From Ascidiaceihabitans sp034111945 (GTDB lineage: Bacteria; Pseudomonadota; Alphaproteobacteria; Rhodobacterales; Rhodobacteraceae), in contig JBLHSG010000021.1 in the NCBI GenBank assembly GCA_047626725.1, forward strand, positions 1 through 64,000: a stretch of 64,000 nt of DNA, given 5' to 3'. Position 1 is the stretch's first letter. Every line of letters begins with the position of its first letter. Below, one piece after another: positions 53,389 through 62,915 of the stretch. The notes below the pieces were generated by a model. The model saw only the letters and a list, made by a program, of their open reading frames with translations, did not search any database and was not told where the DNA came from. Both the position numbers and the translations under genes were made by a program.

Positions 53389-54318
53389 ATGACCATCACC
53401 CACCTTGTCACCCATTCCGGCGGCTTTCATGCTGACGAACTGTTGTCGTCCGTTATTCTGACGCGCCTTTTCCCTGATGCCACGCTGATGCGCAGCCGCG
53501 ACAAAACATGGCTAGCCCCTGCCGCGGACAAGATAATTTACGACGTCGGTGGTGCCTTTGACGCTGATGCGCAAATCTTTGATCACCACCAACGTCCCGG
53601 CCCTTTGCGCGAAGACGGCCAGCCGTTCAGTTCCTTTGGATTGATCTGGGCGCACTACGGACGGGCGTATTTGGCGGACATGGGCGTGCCTGCAGATGAT
53701 GCCGAGGCGATCCACACAAAGTTCGATGCAAAATTTGTACTGCCGATTGATCTGCTTGATAATGGCGCGATGGAACCCTCTGTTGCGGGTCCTCTTTCGA
53801 TCATGACGTTGCCTGCACTTTTGGGCAGCCTGAAACCGGTTTTTGACGACGGATCCCCGACGGCTGATGACGATGCGTTTATGTCAGCTCTTCCAATCGC
53901 ACGTCGTTTCATCGAAGCCTCGATTGGCAATTTTGCAGCCAAAGCCCGCGCGCGCAGCATGGTTCTGGATGCTATCGCACAGGCTGGCACGTCTGCCATT
54001 CTCGAACTGCCGATGGGCATGCCATACCGATCCGCGCTGGACGAAGCAGCGGCCGATCACATCCTGTTTGTGGTCACGCCACGTGGCGGCGACTGGACAA
54101 TTGGCGGCATCAAACTGTCAAATGACACCTTTGATCAACGCGCTGATTTACCCGCGGCTTGGGCCGGTTTGACCGATGCCGCCCTAGAGGATGCAAGCGG
54201 CGTCAAAGGCGCAAAATTCTGCCACAACGCACGGTTCATCGCCGTTGCCAGCACGCGCGACGCGATCTTGGAAATGGCAAACCTTGCCGTTCAGGAACAC
54301 CAAGCCACTGCAGGGTAA
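53389..54318 (+). CDS. MYG1-family (DHH-like) protein
   Basis: This 309-residue protein matches the MYG1/UPF0160 family, whose eukaryotic members have 3'-5' exonuclease activity. Metal-site elements are visible: VTHSGGFHADE near residue 6, YDVGGAFD, DHHQR near residue 65, and FSSFGLIWAHYG. I chose the ATG at 53389; the frame's upstream part is not family-like. A cytoplasmic nuclease or phosphoesterase is expected. It converges on the ugp operon. Confidence 0.88.
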   Translation: MTITHLVTHSGGFHADELLSSVILTRLFPDATLMRSRDKTWLAPAADKIIYDVGGAFDADAQIFDHHQRPGPLREDGQPFSSFGLIWAHYGRAYLADMGVPADDAEAIHTKFDAKFVLPIDLLDNGAMEPSVAGPLSIMTLPALLGSLKPVFDDGSPTADDDAFMSALPIARRFIEASIGNFAAKARARSMVLDAIAQAGTSAILELPMGMPYRSALDEAAADHILFVVTPRGGDWTIGGIKLSNDTFDQRADLPAAWAGLTDAALEDASGVKGAKFCHNARFIAVASTRDAILEMANLAVQEHQATAG

Positions 54319-54327
54319 AAACCCTAA

Positions 54328-55380
54328 CTAGCTTCGACGCAGCCCGGTTTCGACATCAAACAGATGCGCTTTTCCGGGCTGTATCCCAAACCGGATTCGC
54401 GCATTTTTGTCGGTCAAAAGATGAACGCCCTGCATGCTTGCGGTAAAGGTTTCGTCAGAGGGCGACAGCCTCCCGTGCAGCAGCGTGTTGGCCCCCAGCG
54501 GCTCCGCCATTTTGACGTTCACGGCAATCGGGCCCGCGTCTTCGAACACCAAATGCTCAGGCCGAACGCCCAATTTCACCGGACCCTCGGCGCCGATTGC
54601 ATCCGCGACGACTTCGCCGCCCAAGACGACCTTGCCGCCCTGCACCTGCGCATCAATGATGTTCATCGCGGGGCTGCCAATAAACTGCGCCGAAAACAAC
54701 GTGCGCGGGGTTTCGTACACCTCAAGGGGGGTGCCGATCTGTTCCGCCACACCGCCGTTCATCACAATCATGCGGTCCGCCATGGTCATTGCTTCGACTT
54801 GATCGTGGGTCACGTACAGCGATGTGATGCCCAGTTTCGACTGCAGTTCCTTGATCTCTAGACGCATTTGTACGCGCAGTTTTGCATCCAAATTTGACAG
54901 GGGTTCATCAAACAAAAACACAGCTGGTTCGCGCACGATTGCACGCCCCATCGCGACGCGCTGACGTTGCCCGCCGGACAATTGTCGGGGCTTGCGATCC
55001 AGCAGTGGTTCCAGTTGCAACAGCTTTGCCGCCTCAACCACTTTGGCGTTGATTTGATCCTTGGGAAGGCCCGCAATTTTTAGCCCGTAACCCATGTTTT
55101 GACGCACGGACATGTGGGGATACAGCGCGTAATTCTGGAACACCATCGCGATGTCGCGGTCCATCGGTTCTTTGTCATTGGCACGTTCACCGCCGATGAA
55201 CACCTCACCTGCGGACACCGTTTCAAGGCCGGCAACCATGCGCAGCAGCGTGGATTTACCGCAGCCCGAAGGGCCGACAATCACGATAAATTCGCCGTCC
55301 GCAATATCAGTCGTAATGCCATGAATTACGTCAGTCGGGCCAAAGCTTTTCTTGACGTCTTTTAGGGAAACCGTTGCCAT
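54328..55380 (-). CDS. ugpC: Glycerol-3-phosphate-type ABC transporter, ATPase UgpC
   Basis: This 350-residue ATPase has Walker A GPSGCGKST, signature LSGGQRQRVAMGRA, Walker B FLFDEPLSNLD, switch His in THDQ, and a C-terminal TOBE domain. It is the last gene of the minus-strand ugpBAEC operon, 3 bases after ugpE. It would energise uptake of sn-glycerol-3-phosphate or glycerophosphodiesters; the assignment rests on operon order and similarity. Confidence 0.9.
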   Translation of the reverse strand: MATVSLKDVKKSFGPTDVIHGITTDIADGEFIVIVGPSGCGKSTLLRMVAGLETVSAGEVFIGGERANDKEPMDRDIAMVFQNYALYPHMSVRQNMGYGLKIAGLPKDQINAKVVEAAKLLQLEPLLDRKPRQLSGGQRQRVAMGRAIVREPAVFLFDEPLSNLDAKLRVQMRLEIKELQSKLGITSLYVTHDQVEAMTMADRMIVMNGGVAEQIGTPLEVYETPRTLFSAQFIGSPAMNIIDAQVQGGKVVLGGEVVADAIGAEGPVKLGVRPEHLVFEDAGPIAVNVKMAEPLGANTLLHGRLSPSDETFTASMQGVHLLTDKNARIRFGIQPGKAHLFDVETGLRRS

Positions 55381-55383
55381 ATT

Positions 55384-56253
55384 CTATTTCTCGCTATCAA
55401 CGAGGCCGCGGATAAACAGCCGTTGCATGCTAACCACGACGATCACCGGAGGGATCATCGCAAGGATCGAGGTGGCCATAATTACCGGCCATTCCGCCAC
55501 ATCATCGCCCGACGGGAACATCTGTTTGATGCCCATCACGATGGTGTTCATTTCGGGGTCTGTCGTGATCAACAGAGGCCACAAATACTGGTTCCAGCCG
55601 TAGATAAACAGGATCACAAACAAGGCGGCGATGTTTGTGCGGCTCATCGGGACGACGATATCCCAAAAGAAACGCATCGGTGATGCACCGTCAACGCGCG
55701 CGGCTTCGGCCAATTCATCGGGGATGGTCAGGAAAAACTGGCGGAACAAAAACGTGGCTGTGGCCGAGGCGATCAGCGGCATGATTAAACCACCATAACT
55801 GTTCAGCATGCCAAAGCCTGCGACGACTTCGTATGTCGGCACGATGCGCACCTCGACCGGCAACATCAGGGTCAAAAAGATCATCCAGAAAAACAACATC
55901 TTCCCGGGAAATTTAAAATAGACGATGGCAAAGGCAGACAGCAGCGAAATGGCGATTTTTCCAACCGCGATGCCAATGGCCATCACCAAACTGTTAAATA
56001 GCATCGTCGAAACAGGTACATTCACGCCGGAAAACAGCGCCTTGGAATAGTTTTCGATAAAGTGATCGCCGGGCCACAACGGCATCGGCGGTTTCACAAT
56101 TTCGGGCTGCGTCACGGTCGATGCGACAAACGCCAACCAAATCGGAAAGAAGATAATCAGCACACCCATGATCATCACAACGTGGGTCAGCCAAAGGCCG
56201 GTGCCACGTTTTTCGACCATGCCATGCAGTTCTTCGCGCTTGAAAAGAGCCAT
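55384..56253 (-). CDS. ugpE: Glycerol-3-phosphate-type ABC transporter, permease UgpE
   Basis: This 289-residue inner-membrane permease has six predicted helices and the EAA loop (LAEAARVDGASPMRFFWDIVVPM near residue 192). The start shares one base with the ugpA stop, indicating coupling. The motif GWNQYLWPLL near residue 235 is characteristic of UgpE. Confidence 0.9.
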   Translation of the reverse strand: MALFKREELHGMVEKRGTGLWLTHVVMIMGVLIIFFPIWLAFVASTVTQPEIVKPPMPLWPGDHFIENYSKALFSGVNVPVSTMLFNSLVMAIGIAVGKIAISLLSAFAIVYFKFPGKMLFFWMIFLTLMLPVEVRIVPTYEVVAGFGMLNSYGGLIMPLIASATATFLFRQFFLTIPDELAEAARVDGASPMRFFWDIVVPMSRTNIAALFVILFIYGWNQYLWPLLITTDPEMNTIVMGIKQMFPSGDDVAEWPVIMATSILAMIPPVIVVVSMQRLFIRGLVDSEK

Positions 56254-57134
56254 CAGTAGTGCACCCTTTTTTCTACGAATTTGAATTGGACAATGGTCAG
56301 TAATCCGACCACGAACAACAAGACAACTGACTGGGCAGACGACGATCCAAGGTCTTGACCGACAAAGCCGTCGGCGAACACTTTGTACACCAAAACGGTC
56401 GTTGATTGTTGCGGTCCACCAGACGTTATCGTGTGGATCACGCCAAAGGTTTCAAAGAACGAATAGACGATGTTGACGACCAATAGGAAAAACGTGGTTG
56501 GCGACAACAACGGTAGAACGATCGTCCAGAACCTGCGCCAGAACCGTGCGCCGTCGATTGCCGCGGCTTCGATCACCGATCGTGGAACAGCCTGAAGGGC
56601 GGCGAAGAAGAATAAGAAGTTGTAACTGATCCGCCCCCAAGCGGACGCGACAACAACAAGGCCCATTGCCTCGCCGCCATTCAAAACGTGGTTCCAGTCA
56701 TACCCGAGGCTGCCCAAATACCACGACACCACGCCGACGCGGGTGTTGAACATGAACAGCCACAAAACGCCTGCAATCGCGGGGGCCACGGCGTAGGGCC
56801 AGATCAGCATGGTACGGTAAACGCCCGATCCCTTGATCAACCGGTCGGCCATAACTGCAAGAAACAGCGCCGGGATCATCGAGCAAAGCGTGACAAGAAT
56901 TGAAAACATCGCAGTCGTGCCAAAGGCCGCGCGGTAAAATCTATCACCAAACAGGAATTCGAAATTGCCAAGGCCGACAAACTGCGACGACAGGCCGAAA
57001 GGGTCAGGGATAAACAGCGATTGATAAACCGCCTGCCCCGCCGGATAGAAAAAGAACACGGCAGAAATTAACACCTGCGGCGCGATCAGCAACATTGGCA
57101 GCCACCAGCCGCGAAATGTGACGCGTTTTTCCAT
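56253..57134 (-). CDS. ugpA: Glycerol-3-phosphate-type ABC transporter, permease UgpA
   Basis: This 293-residue permease has six helices and the EAA loop (VIEAAAIDGARFWRRFWTIVLP near residue 195). UgpA features include the N-terminal FFYPAGQAVYQSLF and FFETFGVIHTITSGGP near residue 230. It lies after ugpB with a strong hairpin between them. Confidence 0.9.
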   Translation of the reverse strand: MEKRVTFRGWWLPMLLIAPQVLISAVFFFYPAGQAVYQSLFIPDPFGLSSQFVGLGNFEFLFGDRFYRAAFGTTAMFSILVTLCSMIPALFLAVMADRLIKGSGVYRTMLIWPYAVAPAIAGVLWLFMFNTRVGVVSWYLGSLGYDWNHVLNGGEAMGLVVVASAWGRISYNFLFFFAALQAVPRSVIEAAAIDGARFWRRFWTIVLPLLSPTTFFLLVVNIVYSFFETFGVIHTITSGGPQQSTTVLVYKVFADGFVGQDLGSSSAQSVVLLFVVGLLTIVQFKFVEKRVHY

Positions 57135-57157
57135 CTATCTGTCCCTTAGAAATGAGC

Positions 57158-57185
57158 AAGGCAGGCCCGGTTTCAGGCCTGCCTT
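57158..57185 (-). terminator. Hairpin between ugpB and ugpA
   Basis: AAGGCAGGCC (57158-57167) pairs perfectly with GGCCTGCCTT (57176-57185) around an 8-nt loop. On the minus strand it lies directly after ugpB; it has no long T run, so partial termination or mRNA stabilisation is likely. Confidence 0.75.
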
Positions 57186-57193
57186 TGTCGTGT

Positions 57194-58504
57194 TTAGCGG
57201 TTGGCTGCTTCAAAGCGGCGCAGCAATGCATCGCCACGTTCTTTGGCGCTGTCCATTGCTTCTTGGGCTGTTTTATCACCAGACCAGATGCCCTCAAGCT
57301 CTTCGTCGATGATGCCGCGGATTTGGTCGAACGACCCTAGGCGCAGACCCTTGGAATTTGCTGTTGGCTGCTTTGCCGTCATTTGGATTACAGCCACGTC
57401 GGTGCCGGGGTTCGCGTCATAGAAACCGGCAGCGCGTGTGGCTTCGCCTGCTTCGACTGTGATTGGCAAATAGCCAGTGTCCTGGTGCCAAGCGGCCTGA
57501 ACATCAGAGGACGACAGGTAGCTTAGGAATTCGCCCGCGCCTTTGTATTCGTCCGCTTCGTGACCTTCCATAACCCACAAGGATGCACCGCCGATGATGG
57601 TGTTTTGTGGCGCGTTTCCAACGCCTTCCCAGTATGGCAATGGGCGCACATCAAATTCGAATTCCGCTTCGGAACTGATGCCCGCGTAGCCAGCCGAACT
57701 TTCTGTGAACAACGCACAATCGCCTGCGCGGAAGTTTGCGCCACCTTCGTTACGACGGCCTGTGTAGATGAATTTTCCGTCTTGCGCCCATTGACCCATC
57801 GCCGTCAGGTGCGCAACTTGCGCTTCGCCGTTCAGCATCAATTCAGTATCAAGACCGGCAAAACCGTTGTCTTTGGATGCGAATGGAACGTCGTGATAAG
57901 CGGACAGGTTTTCAAGGTGAATCCAGCTTTGCCATGCGGTGACCAGCGGGCATTCTTCGCCGCCAGCTTTTAGCGCATCCAAGGTCGCGCCGACGTTCTG
58001 CCATGTGGACAAATCCGTGTCAGGATCAACGCCAGCGGCTGTCATTGCGTCGCGGTTCACCCACAAAACCGGCGTGGATGCGTTGAACGGCAAGGACAAC
58101 ATGTCGCCCTCTGTGGTTGTGTAGTAACCTTTGACCGCACCGATGTACGAATCCGGATCAAATGAGGCACCACTTTGCGCCATGACTTCGTGCATTGGAC
58201 GGACCGCGCCGGGGGCTGCCATCATTGTTGCGGTACCAACTTCGAAGACCATCAAAATCTGCGGCTGTTCACCCGCGCGGAATGCGGCGATGCCAGCGTT
58301 CAGCGTTTCGGAATAGTTGCCCTTGTGGCTTTCGACGACAGTATAGTCGCTTTGGCTGGCGTTAAAATCTGCAACTTGGGCTTTCACCAGCTCGCCTAGG
58401 CGGCCTGTGAATGCGTGCCAGAATTGCACTTCGGTTCCTGCCATCGCCGCGACAGGCGTCAACATTGTGGATACGGCCAATGCGCCGATCAAAGACTTTT
58501 TCAT
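57194..58504 (-). CDS. ugpB: Glycerol-3-phosphate-type ABC transporter, binding protein UgpB
   Basis: This 436-residue periplasmic receptor has a Sec signal peptide (KKSLIGALAVSTMLTPVAAM, cleavage near AMAG) and the UgpB start of the mature chain (TEVQFWHAFTGRLGELVKAQV). Further UgpB-like segments are PFNASTPVLWVNRDAM near residue 135 and LPITVEAGEA. I chose the ATG at 58504. It is the first gene of the operon; a LysR gene is divergent. Confidence 0.9.
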   Translation of the reverse strand: MKKSLIGALAVSTMLTPVAAMAGTEVQFWHAFTGRLGELVKAQVADFNASQSDYTVVESHKGNYSETLNAGIAAFRAGEQPQILMVFEVGTATMMAAPGAVRPMHEVMAQSGASFDPDSYIGAVKGYYTTTEGDMLSLPFNASTPVLWVNRDAMTAAGVDPDTDLSTWQNVGATLDALKAGGEECPLVTAWQSWIHLENLSAYHDVPFASKDNGFAGLDTELMLNGEAQVAHLTAMGQWAQDGKFIYTGRRNEGGANFRAGDCALFTESSAGYAGISSEAEFEFDVRPLPYWEGVGNAPQNTIIGGASLWVMEGHEADEYKGAGEFLSYLSSSDVQAAWHQDTGYLPITVEAGEATRAAGFYDANPGTDVAVIQMTAKQPTANSKGLRLGSFDQIRGIIDEELEGIWSGDKTAQEAMDSAKERGDALLRRFEAANR

Positions 58505-58633
58505 AGTTCCTCCCATGCACCAGATTGATGCGTTGTCATTTGATGCTTTGGGTCGAAACCCGCACCGATTGAATGATGTGAAAACGATACACCCGGACTA
58601 GCATAATGCAAGGCCACAAACCGTTGAAGAAAT

Positions 58634-58648
58634 ATAACATTATGTTAT
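58634..58648. promoter_or_regulatory. Palindrome ATAACAT-T-ATGTTAT (T-N11-A)
   Basis: This is a perfect 7-1-7 palindrome containing the T-N11-A pattern typical of LysR sites. It lies about 34 bp from the lysR start and 130 bp from ugpB, in the divergent promoter region. It is probably the autoregulatory site of the LysR protein and possibly controls ugp. Confidence 0.75.
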
Positions 58649-58681
58649 GACCATCCAAGCGCATTAATGAGACTGGGAAAC

Positions 58682-59617
58682 ATGAAACAGAAGCTTAGGT
58701 TACGCCAGTTCGAGGCCCTTATGGCCGTGGTTCAACACAGTTCTGTGACACGTGCCGCAAAAGAATTAGGGATCAGCCAACCTGCTGTTAGCCGGTTGTT
58801 ATCTGACCTTGGGCACACGTTGGGGTTTTCGCTGTTTGACCGTCGTGACGGCCGGTTGGTTCCTACCCAAGAGGTGCGGTTTTTGCAGTCCGATATTCAA
58901 CGTGTCCTTGATTTGATGGGGCAGATCGGGGACGTCAGCCAAAGCATCACGCAGCGCAAAACAGGGCATATCAGGATCGCCTGTTTGCCCGGTTTCGCCA
59001 CCAGCCATTTGCCAGCGGTGATTGCAAAATTCCTAAAAGACCGTCCCGGCGTAAGTTTCACCATCGAACCGGATCGCCCCGAGCGCATCTTGGAATGGAT
59101 GATCGACGAGCAGTTTGATTTCGGCATTACCGATGGGTTTCGCGGGCATTCAGCCGTGGAAAGCAGGGATATTGATGTGCGAACCGTTTGCATTTTTCCA
59201 ACGGGCCATCCTCTCGAAAGGTGCACAAAAATTTCACCGACTGACCTGGTCGGCGAAAAGATAATCCACACGCGCCGCGATAGTGATTTTTTCAAAAGCC
59301 TCGCCAATGCATTTTTGGACACGAACACGCCTCTGTCGACGCTGGTTGAAACCCGTCAATTTACGGCGGCCTGCGAACTGGTGTCCTATGGTGCGGGCGT
59401 TGCGATTGTTAGCGAACTGGATGCCATTAAATTTTCGCCCGACAAAATCCAAATTCGCCCCTTTGTCCCAACGATCACACACCGGTTGTCGCTGGTTCGT
59501 CCCACGCTTAAACGCCCGTCAGCTGTAACGTTGGAATTCATGGATGCATTTGCCGCCAGTCTGGCCCCGTTTCGCGCAACCAATGCACTTGATCCATCGC
59601 ATCGCGGCGTTCTATGA
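58682..59617 (+). CDS. LysR-family transcriptional regulator divergent from ugp
   Basis: This LysR regulator (about 311 residues from the ATG at 58682) has the winged helix (LRQFEALMAVVQHSSVTRAAKELGISQPAVSRLLSDL) and an effector domain with ITDGFRGHSAVES and YGAGVAIVSELDA. A start at 58667 is also possible (five residues longer); neither has a strong ribosome site. Control of the ugp operon is inferred from position and the dyad between them. Confidence 0.9.
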   Translation: MKQKLRLRQFEALMAVVQHSSVTRAAKELGISQPAVSRLLSDLGHTLGFSLFDRRDGRLVPTQEVRFLQSDIQRVLDLMGQIGDVSQSITQRKTGHIRIACLPGFATSHLPAVIAKFLKDRPGVSFTIEPDRPERILEWMIDEQFDFGITDGFRGHSAVESRDIDVRTVCIFPTGHPLERCTKISPTDLVGEKIIHTRRDSDFFKSLANAFLDTNTPLSTLVETRQFTAACELVSYGAGVAIVSELDAIKFSPDKIQIRPFVPTITHRLSLVRPTLKRPSAVTLEFMDAFAASLAPFRATNALDPSHRGVL

Positions 59618-59736
59618 ACGGGCCTGCTTCAAGTTTGCATCGAAATTTATCTATCACACCCTAGCCCCAGCCAATCGCCCCAAAGTAACGAAAAATTAAC
59701 CAAGGTTAAGCAAGTATCACCCCGAAAGAGGTGTAG

Positions 59737-60405
59737 ATGTTTCGAGTGCTATTTGTTTTGTGGCTGACGTGTTTGGCAACGCATCCTGCGTATGCTGGCG
59801 CGTGGCTGCGCGAAAAAGGCAAAGGATTTCTGGCCTATTCGAACCTGACAGCAAGCACGCTTGATACCACGTTTAGTGCCTATTTTGACTATGGTCTCAG
59901 CGAACGCGCGACAATCGGCGCGACGCTCGATTTTAACACCCCCCTATACGGATACCCATCAGGCAAGCTGTTGCTGTTCATGCGCAGATCATTGGACTGG
60001 GGGGGCACGGACGCAAACTGGGCTTACGAATTGGCATTGGGGGGGCATCATACCGGTTTGGAGTTGCTACCTGTCGCCAAAACAACGTTGTCTTACGGGC
60101 GCGGCATCACGTGGGGCAAACGCAACGGCTGGCTCGCGATTGATGCGGGGATCGAATGGGATTTAGGCCATTCAAAACACATGGTCAAAATCGATTCCAC
60201 ACTGGGCATGGAATTGGGTGCGCGCAGCAAAGGGATGTTATAGATTTTCAACACCTACGGCGACACGTGGAACAGCATAACGCTTTCGCCATCCTACATT
60301 TTCCAAACAAAAAAGAAGAAGAAAAACTACGTTGTCGGATTTGAAGCAAACAGCCTAACGCCGAAAACCGTTGCGATAAAAATCGGGGTTTGGCAGACAT
60401 TCTGA
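59737..60405 (+). pseudogene. Exported outer-membrane-like protein gene broken by in-frame TAG
   Basis: An N-terminal Sec signal peptide (residues 1-20, cleavage near AYAGA) and alternating beta-strand sequence run for 168 codons to a TAG at 60241. The same frame then stays open for 53 more codons (IFNTYGDTWNSITLSPSY..., end AIKIGVWQTF). It closes with a terminal Phe and TGA at 60403, as outer-membrane barrels usually do. CAG-to-TAG (Gln) or TAT/TAC-to-TAG (Tyr) single changes would both explain the stop. Function unknown; I recall similar sequences in related bacteria, but did not check. Confidence 0.75.
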
Positions 60406-60411
60406 AACACA

Positions 60412-60439
60412 AAAGGCCCGCCAAAACTGGCGAGCCTTT
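60412..60439. terminator. Bidirectional terminator
   Basis: AAAGGCCCGCCA (60412-60423) pairs with TGGCGAGCCTTT (60428-60439) with one mismatch, around AAAC; GTTTTTC follows on the plus strand. It lies between the convergent broken gene and the beta-helix gene. Confidence 0.85.
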
Positions 60440-60450
60440 GATCGTTTTTC

Positions 60451-62736
60451 TTAATCGTCCATGCGCACGTTAACTTGGACTTCACCTGTGACGGCGGTGC
60501 CCCATTGCAAATGGACGCGGTCAAGCTGGGTGCCTTCGCCCAATTCAGCATAAGGCGCGATGTACTGATTCGTTCCAGAACTGTTACGAATACGCCCGAT
60601 CGCCTGAACGCTATCGATGCTCAACGTTTGCCCCTCAAAGGGCAATAAACCAGCCGTATCAACAACCCAAGTGGCGGCCGCAGTTGCAACCGAATGCGTC
60701 ATACGCAGCGGGTTAGACACCTGTTCGCTGACATTATGGAACGAATTCCCGTGAAAACTGACGTCTTTCATGCGCGCGCGATTGAGATCAGCAAAGCTGG
60801 TATCGACCCGTTCAGCCCGATCAATCGACCCGTTGAACGACCGGAATTTGTTGCCGGTGATCGACACGCCATTCAGGAAATGCCCTGCGCCATGCGGTTT
60901 AACCACGATGTAGCTGAACCAAGGCGCAACTGCGCCAGACAAAAAGATGTTGTCCGTAATGCTCATCGCGCTGAACGAAAAACCGCTCGTGAAATCTGGC
61001 GAAGGATCATATTCGTTGGTCCATTCGACAAAACAATTGTCGACATAATTGTTCGAGATAATCGCGCTACAATACCCATTCGCAATCACAATACCAGCGG
61101 TGCGAATACCGTTTGGCAGGCCGTCACCTTGGAAAAAGTGGTTGCCGATAAACTGCGTATTCGTGCCACCAAAGATTGCGAAATGACGATGACGGGTCGC
61201 GCGATTGTGGCGAATTTTGATGTCATTCGCGTTGGTATTGATGCCAATCGAAACGCGTTCAGTAACCTCGAGATCGTCTTCGGATGACAGGAACTGACAG
61301 CGATCAATCAAGATACCCTGACAGCCCGTGCCATGCGATGAAATCCCGTGGTTCAGCGGACGAGAAATATGGCAGTCACGGACATGAAACGTCAGACCCG
61401 CGGGTGCCAACAAAACAGCGCTGGCCACGCCATTACATTGAATTTCAAGGTCGTCCAAAGCGAACTTGCTCAGCGCACTAAAGCCGCTGAAATCCAGAAC
61501 ATATTTATGGCGATAGAACGTGAAACTTTGACGACCCACAGCATCATACAACGGCTGGCTTAACGTGATTTCCTTGTTGGAAAGGTCCACAGATTTCACG
61601 TAGATCGCGCGCCCGACACCAATGCCTTCGACCACGGAACCAACCGCAATATTGGCGATATTGGTCACATCTGTCAGTTTTTTGGTATCCGACGTGCTGT
61701 AGGTGGCTTGCGACGTGGCAATCGTGGTTCCCCAATCGCCGTTTGTCGTCGCCTCAAGTTGCCCGTTGCGAATGACACGACGGGTCGCAAAACTCGTGCG
61801 ATTTGGCACTGCGGCTTGCATATCAATTGGGCCCGTAATCGCGACTTTGCGGCCCCCCATATCCAGGGATTCGTGATCTGCGTTGTTCAACAGCGCCTGA
61901 AATGCCTTACGAAAGGCTAATTCTTCGTTCCCGACCGCTTCGATGTAGGTGGCCAGATCGAACTGACCTGTCAGCGACAAAATCTTGTCTGTAGGTAAAA
62001 CCAGCGTACCTTCAAAACGCATTCTGGTCCCGATTGTCATGTCGCTATTGATGTAATAACTGCCCGCCGGCACCAGCAACATCCGACCATTGGCCGCCGC
62101 ATTTGCAGCATCAAAAGCAGCCGCGTCATCCGTCGTTCCATCACCCACAGCGCCATAGTCTCGCACGTCGACTGTCGAAATAATGTCGCGCAAAAACACA
62201 GACGTAATGTCGGTGACTTCGATGTCATCGATACGCACGATACCGCCATTCGGGCCGGTCAGATCCAAACCAAAGTGGCCATAAATTGCCTCGCGGCCCC
62301 AGACCATATCGACGCCAGTGCGATTGCCCGCACCGATTATGGCCGATATTTCCAGCACCTCACCGTAGCTCGTCAGTGTCGTGGTTGGCCCGGTCGCAAC
62401 AGCGCCGCTGACAATCCCGCCGCCTGCTTTTCCTGCATATCCGGCGATTCTGACAGTGGGCAAACTGCCACTAATGGCCTTAATCCGGACTTTGACTTGC
62501 AGGTAACATCCCGGCAGCAAAGGCGTTTCGCCCATGTACCGCACCCGCGTCGTATTGGATGTTTTTTGAACCTCCAGACAGCCGCCAAAGTCCTGATCCG
62601 CGGGCACAAACGCCGCATTGGATGCGTTGAGGTACGTGTCGGTGCCGGGCGTTCCGTCGCCGCTTGACCAGACATCCAAACCATTCGCAAAGGCAGGCGG
62701 CATCAACTGCACGCCATCGGTAATTGCCTTGTTCAT
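60451..62736 (-). CDS. Right-handed beta-helix protein (pectate-lyase/GH28-like, tailspike-like)
   Basis: This 761-residue protein has an N-terminal ~190-residue beta-sandwich-like domain. The pectate-lyase-superfamily start VDVRDYGAVGDGTTDDAAAFDAA (near residue 190) follows, and then a long parallel beta-helix with many Asn-rich turns (ILIDRCQFLSSEDD, IKIRHNRATRHRHF, NGVSITGNKFRSFNG). No signal peptide is seen, so export may use another route. Families of this type act on polysaccharides; whether it cuts or modifies a surface polymer is unknown. Confidence 0.8.
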   Translation of the reverse strand: MNKAITDGVQLMPPAFANGLDVWSSGDGTPGTDTYLNASNAAFVPADQDFGGCLEVQKTSNTTRVRYMGETPLLPGCYLQVKVRIKAISGSLPTVRIAGYAGKAGGGIVSGAVATGPTTTLTSYGEVLEISAIIGAGNRTGVDMVWGREAIYGHFGLDLTGPNGGIVRIDDIEVTDITSVFLRDIISTVDVRDYGAVGDGTTDDAAAFDAANAAANGRMLLVPAGSYYINSDMTIGTRMRFEGTLVLPTDKILSLTGQFDLATYIEAVGNEELAFRKAFQALLNNADHESLDMGGRKVAITGPIDMQAAVPNRTSFATRRVIRNGQLEATTNGDWGTTIATSQATYSTSDTKKLTDVTNIANIAVGSVVEGIGVGRAIYVKSVDLSNKEITLSQPLYDAVGRQSFTFYRHKYVLDFSGFSALSKFALDDLEIQCNGVASAVLLAPAGLTFHVRDCHISRPLNHGISSHGTGCQGILIDRCQFLSSEDDLEVTERVSIGINTNANDIKIRHNRATRHRHFAIFGGTNTQFIGNHFFQGDGLPNGIRTAGIVIANGYCSAIISNNYVDNCFVEWTNEYDPSPDFTSGFSFSAMSITDNIFLSGAVAPWFSYIVVKPHGAGHFLNGVSITGNKFRSFNGSIDRAERVDTSFADLNRARMKDVSFHGNSFHNVSEQVSNPLRMTHSVATAAATWVVDTAGLLPFEGQTLSIDSVQAIGRIRNSSGTNQYIAPYAELGEGTQLDRVHLQWGTAVTGEVQVNVRMDD

Positions 62737-62915
62737 TCAAAATCCCTTTCCCGCCGGGCCACAGTTTCCCCCACCTGAAGGAAATCGCACGCACCGATAT
62801 GATCCACGGGCTGGCAATCAGTATTGGCCAGCTCTTGCGAGGCAAGGAAATATCAATGAAGCCTTAAGAGGGCCTCACACCACCGTGACGGTGGGTCTGA
62901 ATTTTGGGTTTGGGA

